Assembly: GCA_030041375.1 (NCBI GenBank)
Contig: JASHOA010000091.1
Location: forward strand, 1 to 64,000
Origin: Acetobacteraceae bacterium
GTDB lineage: Bacteria > Pseudomonadota > Alphaproteobacteria > Acetobacterales > Acetobacteraceae
DNA length: 64,000 bases
Reading direction: 5' to 3'
Shown here one piece after another: positions 15,920-26,856 of this stretch. The notes beneath the pieces were generated by a model, which searched no databases, was not told the origin of the DNA, and worked only from the letters and a program-made list of their open reading frames with translations. The translations under genes and the position numbers were made by a program. Positions within the stretch are counted from its first letter, which is position 1, and the number at the start of each line of letters is the position of its first letter.

Positions 15920-18307
15920 CTATTCAGCGGCCTTGCGCTTCGGCCCGGCGGCGACGATCGACCAGATCTTCTGCGGGCTGAGCGGCATGTCGATGTGCCG
16001 CACGTCGTACTCGGACAGCGCATCGATGACCGCATTCACGATCGCCGGCGGGCTGCCGATCGTACCCAGTTCGCCGCAGCCCTTCACGCCGAGGGGATTG
16101 TGCGTGCAGAGCGTGACCTCGTTGCCGGTCTTGAACGAAGGGAGATTGTCCGAGCGCGGCATCGTATAGTCCATGAACGACCCGGTCACGATCTGCCCCG
16201 AGACGTCATAAGTCGCGCTTTCCAGCAGCGCCTGGCCGATACCCTGCGCCACGCCACCATGCACCTGGCCTTCGACGATCATCGGGTTGATCAGACGGCC
16301 GACATCGTCCACGGCGACGAAGCTCACGACCGAAGGCACACCCGTGTCGCGATCGATCTCCACTTCGGCAACCATGCAGCCGGCCGGGAAGGTGAAGTTC
16401 TTGGGGTCGTAGAACGCGTTCTCTTCCAGCCCCGGTTCCAGCTCGTCGATCGGATAATTGTGCGGCACGTAGGCAGTGAGCGCGATTTCGCCGAACGATT
16501 TCGACTTGTCGGTGCCGGCCACGGAGAAGCTGCCGTTCTTGAACTCGATGTCGGCGACCGAGGCCTCCATCAGATGGGCGGCAATGCGCTTGCCCTTGGC
16601 AATGATCTTGTCCATCGCCTTGACCATCGCGGAACCGCCGACAGCGAGGCTGCGGCTGCCGTAGGTTCCCATCCCGAAGGGGATTTTCTCCGTATCCCCG
16701 TGCACGATCTCCACCTGGTTGAACGGTATGCCGAGCTGATCGGCGACGAGCTGGGCGAAGGTCGTTTCGTGTCCCTGGCCGTGACTGTGCGAGCCGGTGA
16801 AGACGCTGACACTGCCGGTCGGGTGGACGCGGATGTTAGCAGCCTCGTAGAGCCCCGCCCGCGCGCCGAGCGCGCCGGCCACCGCCGAAGGGGCGATACC
16901 GCAGGCTTCGATATAGGTCGAGATGCCGATCCCGCGCAGCTTCCCTTTTGCCGCCGCGGCCGCCCGGCGCGCGGGAAATCCGTTCCAGTCGGCTGCCTTG
17001 AGCGCGGACTCGAGCGTCGCCTGGTAGTTGCCGCTGTCGTATTGCAGGGCGACCGGCGTCTGGTAGGGAAAAGCGTTGGCAGGAATGAGATTCTGCCGCC
17101 GCAACGCGACCCGATCGAGCCCGGTATCGTGTGCGATGACGTCGGTCAGGCGCTCCAGAAGATAGGCCGCTTCCGGCCGGCCGGCTCCGCGATAGGCGTC
17201 GACCGGAACGGTATTGGTGAAAACCGCCTTCACCTCTGCATAGATGGCGGGCGTCTTGTACACGCCGGCGAGCAGCGTCGCGTAGAGATAGGTTGGAATG
17301 GAGGTCGCAAAGGTGGAGAGATAGGCGCCCATGTTGGCGAGCGTCTTGACGCGCAGCGCCAGATAGTTGCCGTCCTTGTCGATCGCCATCTCGGCAGTCG
17401 TGACATGGTCGCGGCCATGCGCGTCCGAGATGAAGCTTTCGGTCCGTTCCGCGGTCCATTTCACCGGCCGCCCAAGCTTGCCGGCCGCCCAGGTGACGAT
17501 CGCCTCTTCGGCATAGTGATAGATCTTGGATCCGAATCCGCCGCCGACATCGGGAGCGACGACGCGCAGATGGCTCTCCGGGATGTGCAGGACGAAGGCA
17601 CCCATCAGAAGGCGAATCACGTGCGGATTCTGACTGGTCGTAAAAAGCGTATGCTCGCCGGTCGCACGGTCGAAATCGCCGATCGCAGCGCGCGGCTCCA
17701 TGGCATTCGGAATCAGCCGGCTGTTGGTCAGGTCAAGCCGCACGACGCGGGCCGCCTTGGCGAAGGCTGCGTCAACGGCCTCCTTGTCACCGAGGTGCCA
17801 GTCATAGCAGACGTTGCCCTCAACATCGTCGTGCACGAGCGCCGCACCGGGTGCGATCGCATCCTGCGTCGAACTGATGCTCGGCAGATCCTGCCATTCG
17901 ATCGCCAGCTTCTCGGCCGCGTCCTTCGCCTGCTGACGTGTTTCGGCGATCACCACGGCGAGCGGGTCGCCAACATGCCTGACCTTGCCGACCGCCAGCA
18001 CCGGATGTGGCGGCTCCGCCATCGGCGTGCCGTCCTTGTTCTTGATCAGCCAGCCGCAGGGCAGTCCACCCACGTTGTCGGCCTGCAGATCTGTGCCGGT
18101 GTAGACGGCCACCACGCCGGGCATCTCCGCCGCCGCTTTCGTGTCGATGGAGACGATCCGCGCGTGCGGCCGGTCGGAGCGGCGGATGATGGCGTAAAGT
18201 TGGCCGGGGCGATTGATGTCGTCGGTGTAATTGCCGCGCCCGCTCAGGAAGCGCTGGTCCTCCGTGCGCCGGACCGAGGCCCCGATTCCCTCGAAAGCCA
18301 TCTCCAC
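15920..18307 (-). CDS. Molybdopterin-binding large subunit, CoxL-like form II (xanthine dehydrogenase family)
   Basis: Catalytic subunit of a molybdenum hydroxylase, 795 aa. It begins [24 protein letters not shown], typical of CoxL-type proteins, and contains [13 protein letters not shown] and [19 protein letters not shown], which contact the molybdopterin cytosine dinucleotide. The active-site loop reads AYRGAGR at residues 371-377. True form I CO dehydrogenases carry AYxCSFR there, with a Cu-binding cysteine; AYRGAGR is the form II signature. CO oxidation should therefore not be assumed; an aldehyde or N-heterocycle substrate is at least as likely. Confidence 0.9.
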   Translation of the reverse strand: MEMAFEGIGASVRRTEDQRFLSGRGNYTDDINRPGQLYAIIRRSDRPHARIVSIDTKAAAEMPGVVAVYTGTDLQADNVGGLPCGWLIKNKDGTPMAEPPHPVLAVGKVRHVGDPLAVVIAETRQQAKDAAEKLAIEWQDLPSISSTQDAIAPGAALVHDDVEGNVCYDWHLGDKEAVDAAFAKAARVVRLDLTNSRLIPNAMEPRAAIGDFDRATGEHTLFTTSQNPHVIRLLMGAFVLHIPESHLRVVAPDVGGGFGSKIYHYAEEAIVTWAAGKLGRPVKWTAERTESFISDAHGRDHVTTAEMAIDKDGNYLALRVKTLANMGAYLSTFATSIPTYLYATLLAGVYKTPAIYAEVKAVFTNTVPVDAYRGAGRPEAAYLLERLTDVIAHDTGLDRVALRRQNLIPANAFPYQTPVALQYDSGNYQATLESALKAADWNGFPARRAAAAAKGKLRGIGISTYIEACGIAPSAVAGALGARAGLYEAANIRVHPTGSVSVFTGSHSHGQGHETTFAQLVADQLGIPFNQVEIVHGDTEKIPFGMGTYGSRSLAVGGSAMVKAMDKIIAKGKRIAAHLMEASVADIEFKNGSFSVAGTDKSKSFGEIALTAYVPHNYPIDELEPGLEENAFYDPKNFTFPAGCMVAEVEIDRDTGVPSVVSFVAVDDVGRLINPMIVEGQVHGGVAQGIGQALLESATYDVSGQIVTGSFMDYTMPRSDNLPSFKTGNEVTLCTHNPLGVKGCGELGTIGSPPAIVNAVIDALSEYDVRHIDMPLSPQKIWSIVAAGPKRKAAE

Positions 18308-18347
18308 ACCCTCCCTGCCTTCTTCGATTCCTTTTCTGCGCCCTTCC

Positions 18348-18845
18348 TTATTCCGCAGCCGCCGGCATGGTCTTGCCGTGCATCAACGGCCAGGCAGCGG
18401 CGATCGCCTTGACGATGTTGTGATAGCCGGTGCACCGGCAGAGATTGCCCTCGAGCCCGTGCCGGATTTGTTGCTCGGAGAGTCCCTCCGGGTGCGACTG
18501 CACGAGGTCGATCGCGCTCATCACCATGCCCGGGGTGCAGAAACCGCATTGCAGTGCGTGATGCTCGCGGAACATTTCCTGCATCGGGTGCAGCGTCCCG
18601 TCCGACTTCGCCAGCCCCTCGATCGTGGTGACCGATCGGCCCGCCGCCTGCAAAGCGAGCATCGTGCAGGATTTCACCGAGGCCCCATCGAGATGGATCA
18701 CGCAGGCGCCGCACTGGCTCGTGTCGCAGCCGACATGGGTGCCCGTCAGGCCGAGTTTCTCTCGCAAGAGCTCGACGAGCAGCGTCCGGCCTTCGACATC
18801 GACCGTCACCTTCTTTCCGTTCACCGTCAGGGCTACTTGCGGCAT
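18348..18845 (-). CDS. CoxS-type [2Fe-2S] subunit of a molybdenum hydroxylase
   Basis: Small iron-sulfur subunit, 165 aa. The plant-type ferredoxin cluster ligands are C40, C45, C48 and C60 (CDTSQCGAC) and the second cluster uses C100, C103, C135 and C137 (CGFC; CRC). I use the ATG at 18843-18845, preceded by GGAGGGGGG; an alternative ATG five codons upstream would itself be part of the ribosome-binding site. First gene of the leftward small-large-medium operon, 40 bp ahead of the large subunit. Confidence 0.93.
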   Translation of the reverse strand: MPQVALTVNGKKVTVDVEGRTLLVELLREKLGLTGTHVGCDTSQCGACVIHLDGASVKSCTMLALQAAGRSVTTIEGLAKSDGTLHPMQEMFREHHALQCGFCTPGMVMSAIDLVQSHPEGLSEQQIRHGLEGNLCRCTGYHNIVKAIAAAWPLMHGKTMPAAAE

Positions 18846-18918
18846 CGTCCCCCCCTCCATCGGCAGTATTCGCGCAATCGCATGATCGTGCGAGTTTGGG
18901 CCGGGCCGCGGCCGATGG

Positions 18919-19896
18919 TCAAGCCGGCCCACCCTCCGGTCCGCGTGGCGGCCGGGATGGCGGCGCACGAAAGCCGAGCAGGTTGAAGGTTTCGGCCATG
19001 TGTGCTGGCAGCGACGCTTCGACGGTGATTTCGCCGCCCTCGGGATGCGGCAAGGAAAGCGCGCGGGCAAGCAGGTGCAGAATGTCGGGCAGTCCTCGCG
19101 GCGCCGACTCTCTTCCCCCGTAGGTTGCATCACCGAGGATCGGGGTTCCGAGCGCCGCGCAATGCACGCGGAGCTGATGCGTCCGGCCGGTCAGCGGCGA
19201 GAGTTCGAGCCAGGAAAAACGCCGACCTGCGTGATCGCGCGTGACGTACCCGGTGACCGCGCGCGCGCCTTCTCCCGCCGCCGCAACCGTTGTGCGCCCG
19301 AAACGGTGGTCGCGGGTGCGGAGCAGCGGGAGATCGATCGTTCCCTCCGGCGATGGGGGGAATCCCACGACAACGGCCCAATAGCGCTTCTTGACCGCCC
19401 TTCCGCGGAATGCCTTGGCGAGCTTCGCTGCCGCCGCCGCACTCCGCGCTAGCACCAGGACCCCCGCCGTATCCTGGTCCAGCCGATGCACCAGCCGCGG
19501 CCTTTCCGCCGCGCCAAAACGCAGTGCCTCGAGCATGCCGTCGAGATGGCGCTTGATCCCTGGTCCGCCTTGCACCGGCAGGCCGGCCGGCTTGTCCAGC
19601 ACGAGAAGAGAGTCGTCGCGGTAAAGAATGCGCTCGGCGAGTTCCTGTGCCGCTGCCGGATCAAGCACGGGGGGCGGAGGGGCTGGTGTGGCGGGCAGAA
19701 TGAGCGGAACGCGCACCGCCTGGCCGGGCGCAAGGCGCGTTGCCCCCTGCGCGCGCCGGCCGTTCACGCGCACCTGGCCGGTGCGGCAGAGGCGCTCGAT
19801 GGTACCCTGCGTCACGCCGGGGAAATGGCGGCGAAACCAGCGATCGAGGCGAATTTCTGCCTCGTCCGCGGCGACCAGCCTTTGGTCGATCTTCAC
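18919..19896 (-). CDS. RluA/RluC-family 23S rRNA pseudouridine synthase
   Basis: Isomerises uridine to pseudouridine in rRNA. An S4-like RNA-binding segment ([35 protein letters not shown]) leads into the catalytic domain with the hallmark [16 protein letters not shown], whose Asp is the nucleophile, and [12 protein letters not shown] prefer the GTG at 19894-19896 (325 aa) because it overlaps the rarA stop as GTGA and starts right at the conserved N-terminus; an upstream ATG at 19926 would add ten residues and overlap rarA more. Closest to RluC by domain order; the exact target uridines are not deducible. Confidence 0.88.
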   Translation of the reverse strand: MKIDQRLVAADEAEIRLDRWFRRHFPGVTQGTIERLCRTGQVRVNGRRAQGATRLAPGQAVRVPLILPATPAPPPPVLDPAAAQELAERILYRDDSLLVLDKPAGLPVQGGPGIKRHLDGMLEALRFGAAERPRLVHRLDQDTAGVLVLARSAAAAAKLAKAFRGRAVKKRYWAVVVGFPPSPEGTIDLPLLRTRDHRFGRTTVAAAGEGARAVTGYVTRDHAGRRFSWLELSPLTGRTHQLRVHCAALGTPILGDATYGGRESAPRGLPDILHLLARALSLPHPEGGEITVEASLPAHMAETFNLLGFRAPPSRPPRGPEGGPA

Positions 19897-21230
19897 TTCC
19901 GCCGCTCCGCGCGAAGCCGCTCCCATGCGGCGAGCCGCTTGCCGATTTCCTGCTCGAGCCCGCGCCCGGAGGGCTGATAGAACAATCGGCGAGGCATACC
20001 CGGCGGAAAATAATCCTGCCCGGAAAATGCATCTTCCTGAGAGTGGTCATAGGCGTATCCGGCGCCGTAGCCGAGATCGCGCATCAGTTTCGTCGGCGCA
20101 TTCAGAATATGCGCCGGCGGCATCAGGCTGCCCGTGGACCTCGCCGCTTCCCGCGCTGCATCGAGAGCGCGATAGACTGCGTTGGATTTCGGCGCGGCTC
20201 CGAGATAGATCACGGCCTGGGCGATGGCGAGCTCGCCTTCCGGCGTGCCGAGACGCTCATAAGCCTCCCATGCTGCCAGCGCCTGCACGAGCGCGCCCGG
20301 ATCGGCCATGCCGATGTCTTCGGTGGCGAACCGGATCAGGCGGCGGGCGATATAGCGTGGGTCCTCGCCGCTGGCCAGCATGCGCGCCAGCCAGTACAAC
20401 GCGGCATCGGGATCCGAGCCTCGGAGCGCCTTATGCAGCGCCGAAATGAGGTTGTAGTGCTCTTCCCGGTCCTTGTCATAGAGAGGAGCCCGCCGCGCCA
20501 GAATTTGCGTGAGCTCTGCGGCCTGGAGTGGCGCGCTTCCGGAAGGCAGCGCCAGAAGCTGCTCGACCATGTTGAGAAGGGCGCGGCCGTCGCCATCGGC
20601 CATGGCGCAGAGCGCTGCGCGGGCATCCCCCGTCAGCGGCAGCGCGCGGGTCATCGCCTCGGCCCGGGAGAGCAGCGTTTCCAGCGCGGCGTCGTCGAGC
20701 CTCAGCAGCACCAGCACCTGGCAGCGCGAAAGCAGTGCGCCGATGAGCGCAAAAGAGGGATTCTCGGTCGTCGCGCCCACCAGCACGATCGTGCCGTCCT
20801 CGACCACGGGAAGAAACCCATCCTGCTGAGCGCGGTTGAAGCGATGGATCTCGTCCACGAAAAGAAGCGTGCCTTCGCCCTGCCGGCGCCTTCGTGCTGC
20901 TTCCTCGAACGCCCGCTTGAGGTCCGCGACCCCTGAGAAAACCGCCGAAAGCTGTACGAAGGCGAGGCCGGAGCTTGCTGCCAGCAGGCGGGCGATCGTG
21001 GTCTTGCCCGAGCCTGGCGGTCCCCAGAGAACAAGGCTGGCAAGCGAGCCCTGGGCCAGCATGCGCGTGAGCATACCATCCGGGCCAAGCAGGTGATCCT
21101 GCCCGACGACCTCGTCGAGGGTGCGCGGCCGCAGACGGTCAGCGAGCGGCCGTTTCGTGCCCGGCCGCTCCGGAGGTGTTGCGGGCGGCGCGCCGAAGAG
21201 GTCGGTCAACGGGTCTTGCGAGGCCGTCAT
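19893..21230 (-). CDS. rarA: Replication-associated recombination protein A (AAA+ ATPase)
   Basis: RarA/MgsA, a clamp-loader-like AAA+ ATPase acting at stalled replication forks. 445 aa, family length. Walker A is [17 protein letters not shown], Walker B is [16 protein letters not shown], and the sensor region [19 protein letters not shown] follows. The N-terminus [23 protein letters not shown] and the C-terminal tetramerisation part ([30 protein letters not shown]-like segment) are complete. Coupled to the downstream pseudouridine synthase through a GTGA overlap. Confidence 0.95.
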   Translation of the reverse strand: [445 protein letters not shown]

Positions 21231-21286
21231 GTTCGCATCATAGCCGAACCGGCCGGGCAGTGCCGGAACGGGAAAGGAATGCGCGC

Positions 21287-22051
21287 ATGGATCTCTTCGA
21301 CCTTCGCGGCAAGGTCGCGGTCGTCACCGGCGGCAACGGCGGCATCGGGCTCGGCATGGCCAAGGGCCTTGCCGAGGCCGGGGCGAGCGTCGCGATCGCG
21401 GCACGCAATGCCGAAAAGGCCATTGCTGCCGTCGCCGAACTCGAGAGTCTCGGTGTCAGATCCGGCTTTATCGACTTCGACGCAGCGGAAACCGATTCCT
21501 GCCGCGCGATGATCGAAACGGTCAGCGCCCGGTTCGGCCGGCTCGACATCCTGGTGAACAACGCCGGCATGTCGATCCGCAAGCGGCCGGAAGAATATAC
21601 GCCGGAAGAATGGCGCCTGGTCATCGATGTCAATCTCAACAGTGCCTTCTGGTGCGCGCAGGCAGCCTATGGCGGGATGCGCGAGCGGGGCGGCGGCAAG
21701 ATTATCAATGTCGGCTCGATGATGTCGCTGTTCGCGGCGCCCTATTCGGCACCCTATGCCGCGAGCAAGGGCGGTATCCTGCAGGCGACGCGCGCGCTCG
21801 CCACCGCCTGGGCGAAGGACAATATCCAGGTCAACGCCGTGCTGCCCGGATGGATCGACACCGAACTGACGCAGACGGCGAGGAGCCAAGTGCCCGGCCT
21901 CCATGAGCGTGTGCTCGCCCGCACGCCGGCCGGAAGATGGGGAACGCCCGCCGATTTCGCGGGCATCGCTGTGTTCCTGGCCGGGCCGGGGTCCGACTTC
22001 GTGACCGGCGCCGGCATCGTCGTGGACGGCGGCTACTCCAGCCTCGCCTGA
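21287..22051 (+). CDS. Short-chain dehydrogenase/reductase (SDR)
   Basis: NAD(P)-dependent oxidoreductase of 254 aa, classical SDR size. It has the cofactor motif VTGGNGGIGLG, the NNAG motif (ILVNNAGM) and the catalytic YxxxK in PYAASKGG, with Ser supplied by GSMMSLF. The overall sequence resembles glucose 1-dehydrogenase or 2-deoxy-D-gluconate 3-dehydrogenase, but SDR substrates cannot be read reliably. I start at the ATG at 21287, preceded by GGAAAGGAA; an open frame further upstream overlaps rarA on the other strand. It lies alone between divergent rarA and the convergent rplQ. Confidence 0.9.
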   Translation: MDLFDLRGKVAVVTGGNGGIGLGMAKGLAEAGASVAIAARNAEKAIAAVAELESLGVRSGFIDFDAAETDSCRAMIETVSARFGRLDILVNNAGMSIRKRPEEYTPEEWRLVIDVNLNSAFWCAQAAYGGMRERGGGKIINVGSMMSLFAAPYSAPYAASKGGILQATRALATAWAKDNIQVNAVLPGWIDTELTQTARSQVPGLHERVLARTPAGRWGTPADFAGIAVFLAGPGSDFVTGAGIVVDGGYSSLA

Positions 22052-22064
22052 ACGCGCGATCCGG

Positions 22065-22490
22065 TCATTCTTCCTTGGCTTCTTCCTCGTCGGCCTTCTG
22101 CTTCGGGCCGCTGTCCTGCCCCTTGGCGGCGGGATCGCGATCGACGAGTTCGATCACGGCCATGTCCGCGGCGTCGCCATAGCGCACGCCCGCCTTCAAG
22201 ACGCGCGTATAGCCACCAGGGCGGGTCCGGTAGCGCTCGGCCAGCGGTCCCAGAAGCTTGGCCACGACCTTTTCGTCGCCCAGTGCGGCGATGGCCCGGC
22301 GGCGGGCGGCGAGGCCGCCCCGCTTGCCGAGGGTGATCAGCCGCTCCGCCACCGGGCGCAGTTCCTTCGCCTTGGGCAGGGTGGTCGTGATCTGCTCGTG
22401 CTTCAACAGCGCCGCCGCGAGGTTGCGGAACATCGCCCGGCGATGGCTCGAGGTGACGCCGAGCTTGCGGCCGGCCAGACCGTGACGCAT
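22065..22490 (-). CDS. rplQ: 50S ribosomal protein L17
   Basis: Last gene of the ribosomal superoperon, right after rpoA. The 141 residues begin [34 protein letters not shown], a near-invariant L17 start. A charged C-terminal tail ([16 protein letters not shown]) extends beyond the core, as in other alphaproteobacteria. Its stop lies 13 bp from the end of the convergent SDR gene. Confidence 0.97.
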   Translation of the reverse strand: MRHGLAGRKLGVTSSHRRAMFRNLAAALLKHEQITTTLPKAKELRPVAERLITLGKRGGLAARRRAIAALGDEKVVAKLLGPLAERYRTRPGGYTRVLKAGVRYGDAADMAVIELVDRDPAAKGQDSGPKQKADEEEAKEE

Positions 22491-22518
22491 GGAAGCTTCT
22501 CCCCTCTCGCCCGCCGGG

Positions 22519-23538
22519 TCAGAACGGCTCTTCGAGCTGCTTGGTCAGGCCCTCGATATTTTCCGGTGGCCAGCCCGGTACCGTCATGCCCAGCGAAAGC
22601 CCCATCGCCGCCAGCACTTCCTTGATCTCGTTCAGGGACTTGCGACCGAAGTTCGGCGTGCGCAGCATTTCCTGCTCGGTCTTCTGCACCAGATCGCCAA
22701 TGTAGACGATGTTGTCGTTCTTCAGGCAGTTCGCGCTGCGCACCGACAGCTCGAGATCGTCCACCTTGCGCAGCAGGTTGCGGTTGAACGGCAGATCCTC
22801 GGTCGGCTCCTCGTGGCGGAGTTCCCTCGGCTCGTCAAAATTGATGAAGAGCTGAAGCTGGTCCTGCAGGATTCGCGCCGCCAGCGCGACCGCGTCCTCC
22901 GGAGTCACCGTGCCGTTGGTTTCCACGGTCAAAAGGAGCTTGTCGTAGTCGGTGACCTGCTGCACGCGCGTCGGCTCGACGCGGTAGGAGACCCGCCGCA
23001 CCGGGGAATAGACGGAATCGACCGGGATGAGGCCGATCGGCGCATCCTCCGAGCGATTCGCGACCGCCGGGACGTAGCCCTTGCCGCTATTGACCGTGAA
23101 CTCCATCCCGAGCTTCACCCCGTCGTCCAGCGTGCACAGCACGAGGTCCGGATTGAGGATCTCGATATCGTGGCCGGTCTGGATTTGCGCTGCCTTCACT
23201 TCGCCCGGGCCGTTTGCGGTCAGCACCATGCGCTTCGGCCCCTCGCCGTGCATCCGGAGCGCGAGCTGTTTCACGTTCAGCACGATATCGGTGACGTCCT
23301 CGCGCACCCCGGGGATCGAACTGAATTCGTGCAGCACGCCATCGATCTGCACAGCTGTGACGGCCGCGCCCTGCAAGGAGGAGAGCAGAATGCGGCGGAT
23401 CGCGTTGCCGAGCGTCATGCCGAAGCCACGCTCCAGCGGCTCGGCGATCACCGTTGCGGTGCGCTGCGGATCCGCGCCGGATTCGACGGCGAGCTTCTCC
23501 GGCCGAATCAGCGATTGCCAGTTCCTTTGGATGATCAC
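22519..23538 (-). CDS. rpoA: DNA-directed RNA polymerase subunit alpha
   Basis: Alpha subunit, 339 aa. The N-terminal assembly domain has [28 protein letters not shown], and the C-terminal DNA/activator-binding domain has [29 protein letters not shown] and the helix [23 protein letters not shown]. Sits between rpsK and rplQ in the alpha operon. Confidence 0.98.
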   Translation of the reverse strand: MIIQRNWQSLIRPEKLAVESGADPQRTATVIAEPLERGFGMTLGNAIRRILLSSLQGAAVTAVQIDGVLHEFSSIPGVREDVTDIVLNVKQLALRMHGEGPKRMVLTANGPGEVKAAQIQTGHDIEILNPDLVLCTLDDGVKLGMEFTVNSGKGYVPAVANRSEDAPIGLIPVDSVYSPVRRVSYRVEPTRVQQVTDYDKLLLTVETNGTVTPEDAVALAARILQDQLQLFINFDEPRELRHEEPTEDLPFNRNLLRKVDDLELSVRSANCLKNDNIVYIGDLVQKTEQEMLRTPNFGRKSLNEIKEVLAAMGLSLGMTVPGWPPENIEGLTKQLEEPF

Positions 23539-23613
23539 GCTTGCCTCATTCAGTCAGTCCGTCGGCCAGGCGGCCACGCTCTCCCGCCCAACGCTCCGGG
23601 TGGGTTCCTCAGG

Positions 23614-24009
23614 CTAGACTCTCCGGCGCTTGCACGGCCGGCAGCCATTGTGCGGGATCGGCGTCATGTCCCGGATGGCCGTGATCGAGAAGCCGACCGC
23701 CTGCAGTGCACGGAGCGCGCTTTCCCGCCCGGAGCCCGGGCCGCTGACCTCGATCTCCAGCGTCTCCATGCCATGCTCCCGCGCCTTCCGTCCGGCATCC
23801 TCGGCGGCCACCTGCGCGGCGTACGGGGTCGATTTGCGGCTCCCCTTGAAGCCCTGGCTGCCGGCGGAGGACCAGGCGATCGTGTTGCCCTGGGCGTCGG
23901 TGATCGTCACCACCGTGTTGTTGAAGGTGGCGGCGACATGCGCCACGCCAGCGGTGATGTTTTTCCGCTCCTTCTTCCGTGGACGGGCAGCGGTGGCCGG
24001 CTTCGCCAT
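23614..24009 (-). CDS. rpsK: 30S ribosomal protein S11
   Basis: 131 aa, with [22 protein letters not shown] and the C-terminal signature [20 protein letters not shown]. Located between rpsM and rpoA, its usual place in the alpha operon. Platform protein of the 30S subunit near the mRNA exit. Confidence 0.97.
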   Translation of the reverse strand: MAKPATAARPRKKERKNITAGVAHVAATFNNTVVTITDAQGNTIAWSSAGSQGFKGSRKSTPYAAQVAAEDAGRKAREHGMETLEIEVSGPGSGRESALRALQAVGFSITAIRDMTPIPHNGCRPCKRRRV

Positions 24010-24086
24010 GTCATTCGGTTCCTTTGATCCTGATCCGCCACGCGCGGCGAAGCGGCGCGGCTCTTCTCCTCGGGAAGGTAGCGGCC

Positions 24087-24464
<378 letters not shown>

Positions 24465-24488
24465 GCCGTTCTTGCTCCTGCCCCGAAC

Positions 24489-24510
24489 GGATGCCCGCTT
24501 GCCGGCATCC
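24489..24510. repeat. Inverted repeat in the rpsM leader
   Basis: GGATGCC and GGCATCC flank an 8-nt centre, 25 bp upstream of the rpsM start codon. Could fold in the leader of the rpsM-rpsK-rpoA-rplQ transcript and act in translational control, but no known ribosomal-protein binding site is recognised. Confidence 0.4.
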
Positions 24511-24583
24511 GCACCCCCGATTTCCGCCTCACCATGCCAAAACGAACCACGCCCCGGGCCATCGGTGCCGCAGGGGTCAGGTT

Positions 24584-24604
24584 CCTGGCTTAAGATAAGC
24601 CAGG
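24584..24604 (-). terminator. Hairpin after adk
   Basis: CCTGGCTTA and TAAGCCAGG are perfect complements around a 3-nt loop, starting 12 bp past the adk stop codon. There is no T-run, so it may be a weak or factor-dependent terminator, or an mRNA-stability hairpin separating adk from rpsM. Confidence 0.5.
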
Positions 24605-24615
24605 GTCCGGGCGAG

Positions 24616-25302
24616 TCAATCGGCCCGCATCACTTTTGCGTGAACTCCGCCTCGCGCAAATCCGGAAAGGATCCCTTCGATCGCCGTGGTAACAGCCTCG
24701 ATCCCCGCCATTCCCTCCACCAGGTAGAGCTTGCCCATCTTCCGGTAGTAGGGCAGCAGCGGCGCGGTCTGGGCGTGATAGGCAGCCAGCCGCGCCAGGA
24801 CCGTCTCTCTCGTGTCGTCCGCACGGCGCACGAATTCGTGGCCGCCACAGCGGTCGCAGACACCATCGATCCGGGTCGGGCGAAACTTGTCATGATAGCT
24901 CGCCCCGCATGACGCACAACTGAACCGCCCGACGATCCGCTCGGTGAGCGCCTCTTCGTCCACCTCCATCACGATGACCCCCGAAAGCTCGAGTTCCCGC
25001 TCGGCGAGCAGGCGATCGAGGGCCTCTGCCTGGGGCACGGTGCGCGGAAAGCCGTCCAGGATCAGGTCGTGGCCATCCTCCGCGGCGAGCCGCCGGTCCA
25101 GCATCCGGACGATCACGTTATCAGGCACCAGCTCGCCGCGATCCATGATCGCCTTGGCCTCACGGCCGATCGCGCTTCCGCTCGCCACCTCCGCCCGCAA
25201 CATGTCACCGGTCGAGATCTGCCGGAAGCCGTGCCGGCTCACCAGCCGCTCGGCCTGGGTGCCCTTTCCGGCACCGGGAGGGCCGAGCAGGATCAGGATC
25301 AT
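24616..25302 (-). CDS. adk: Adenylate kinase with zinc-type LID
   Basis: Converts ATP + AMP to 2 ADP. 228 aa, long-form. P-loop [16 protein letters not shown] (6-21), AMP-binding DGFPRT (83-88), and a LID domain with four cysteines, C129, C132, C149 and C152, in the zinc-binding arrangement seen in many non-enteric bacteria. ATG at 25300-25302 overlaps the secY stop (ATGA), so it is translationally coupled to secY in the spc operon; the longer upstream open frame is antisense-like and rejected. Confidence 0.97.
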   Translation of the reverse strand: MILILLGPPGAGKGTQAERLVSRHGFRQISTGDMLRAEVASGSAIGREAKAIMDRGELVPDNVIVRMLDRRLAAEDGHDLILDGFPRTVPQAEALDRLLAERELELSGVIVMEVDEEALTERIVGRFSCASCGASYHDKFRPTRIDGVCDRCGGHEFVRRADDTRETVLARLAAYHAQTAPLLPYYRKMGKLYLVEGMAGIEAVTTAIEGILSGFARGGVHAKVMRAD

Positions 25303-26642
25303 CGGCTTCGCCCCTTGATCCGGGCCTTGCGTATCAACCCTTCGTACTGATGGGCCAGGAGGTGCGACTGGATCTGGGTGACCGTATCCATGCAGACCAC
25401 GACGATGATGATCAGGCTGGTGCCGCCGAAATAGAACGGCACCGCGTAATAGCTGATCAGGATCTGCGGCAGCAGGCAAACCGCCACCAGGTAGAGCGCG
25501 GCCAGCACGGTGATGCGGGTCAGCACATAATCGAAATAGCTCGCCGTCGCGCTGCCGGGCCGGATTCCCGGGATGAAGCCACCATACTTCTTCAGATTGT
25601 CGGCCGTCTCCTCCGGGTTGAACACCACCGCGGTGTAGAAGAACGTGAAGAAGAGGATCATCGCCGCGTAGAGCACGAGGAAGAGCGGCTGGCCCTGGCC
25701 GAGCATGGTCGAGATGCGGAGCAGCAAGGAATTCCCGCTGCCCTGGGAAAAGCCGCTGATGGTCGCCGGGATCAGCAGGATGGAACTCGCGAAGATCGGC
25801 GGAATGACCCCGGACGTATTCACCTTGAGCGGCATATGCGTCGAATCGCCGCCAAACATCCGGGTGCCGACCTGGCGCTTCGGATATTGCACCATGACGC
25901 GGCGGTACGCCCGCTCGATGAATACGATGAAGGCGATCACGGCGATGGCAAACACCAGGAAGAAAATGATGAAAACGGTCGAGAGCGCACCGGTCCGGCC
26001 GAGCTCGAGGAGCGAGATCAGCGCCTGCGGCATGTTGGCGATGATGCCGGCCATGATGATGAGGCTGGAGCCGTTGCCCACGCCGCGGTCGGTGATCTGC
26101 TCGCCGATCCAGGTGAGGAACATGGTGCCGCCCACCAGGATGATGGTAGCCGAGATGCGGAAGAACCATCCCGGATCAGCGACCGCAGCGCCCATGCTGC
26201 CGCGCACGCTCTCCAGCCCGACTGCGATCCCGTAGGACTGGAAGAGGGCGATCACCACCGTCAGGTAGCGCGTGTACTGGTTCAGGGTCTTGCGCCCGCT
26301 TTCGCCCTCCTTGCGCAGCGCCTCGAGCGAGGGAACCGCTGCCGCCATCATCTGAATGATGATGCTGGCGGTGATATAGGGCATGATGTTGAGAGCGAAG
26401 ATCGTCATCCGCCCCAGCGCGCCGCCCGTGAACATGTTGAACATGCCGAGGATGCCGCCGCTCGAGCGCTGCATCAGCTCGGCCATCACCGCGGGATTGA
26501 CCCCGGGCAGCGGAATGTACGTGCCCAGGCGATAGACGATCAGCGCGCCGAGCGTGAACCAGATGCGCTTCTTGAGGTCGGTCGCCTTCGCGAACACGCC
26601 GATATTGAAGTTCGCAGCAAGTTGTTCGGCGACCGATGCCAT
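25299..26642 (-). CDS. secY: Protein translocase subunit SecY
   Basis: Central pore of the Sec translocon in the inner membrane. 447 aa with ten predicted membrane segments. Diagnostic stretches include IWFTLGALIVYRLGTYIPLPG near the start, GIMPYITASIIIQ-like NIMPYITASIIIQMM, and QGQPLFLVLYAAMILFFTFFY. Encoded after rplO with an unusually long 214-bp spacer and before adk. Confidence 0.97.
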   Translation of the reverse strand: MASVAEQLAANFNIGVFAKATDLKKRIWFTLGALIVYRLGTYIPLPGVNPAVMAELMQRSSGGILGMFNMFTGGALGRMTIFALNIMPYITASIIIQMMAAAVPSLEALRKEGESGRKTLNQYTRYLTVVIALFQSYGIAVGLESVRGSMGAAVADPGWFFRISATIILVGGTMFLTWIGEQITDRGVGNGSSLIIMAGIIANMPQALISLLELGRTGALSTVFIIFFLVFAIAVIAFIVFIERAYRRVMVQYPKRQVGTRMFGGDSTHMPLKVNTSGVIPPIFASSILLIPATISGFSQGSGNSLLLRISTMLGQGQPLFLVLYAAMILFFTFFYTAVVFNPEETADNLKKYGGFIPGIRPGSATASYFDYVLTRITVLAALYLVAVCLLPQILISYYAVPFYFGGTSLIIIVVVCMDTVTQIQSHLLAHQYEGLIRKARIKGRSR

Positions 26643-26856
26643 TCGGGATCCTCGGCTTCAGAAAACCGGCGCCGCCCACTCACGGGTGCCCCGCGAGGCC
26701 GCAACGCCAGGCAATCAATCTGCTGCTGCCAACCGCACTCCGCAAGGTCGGCAACGCGCGGCCGGTTCGGGTAGGCTGGTACCCGCCTTTGGCGATGAAT
26801 GATCGACCCTCATCCCGGCCCAGAGGGAGAGAGGAGAAGAACGGCGATCGGGCACG

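Noticed and set aside
15920-18845. Annotation as bona fide aerobic CO dehydrogenase
   Set aside because: The large subunit carries AYRGAGR, not the AYxCSFR loop with the copper-binding Cys of proven CO dehydrogenases.
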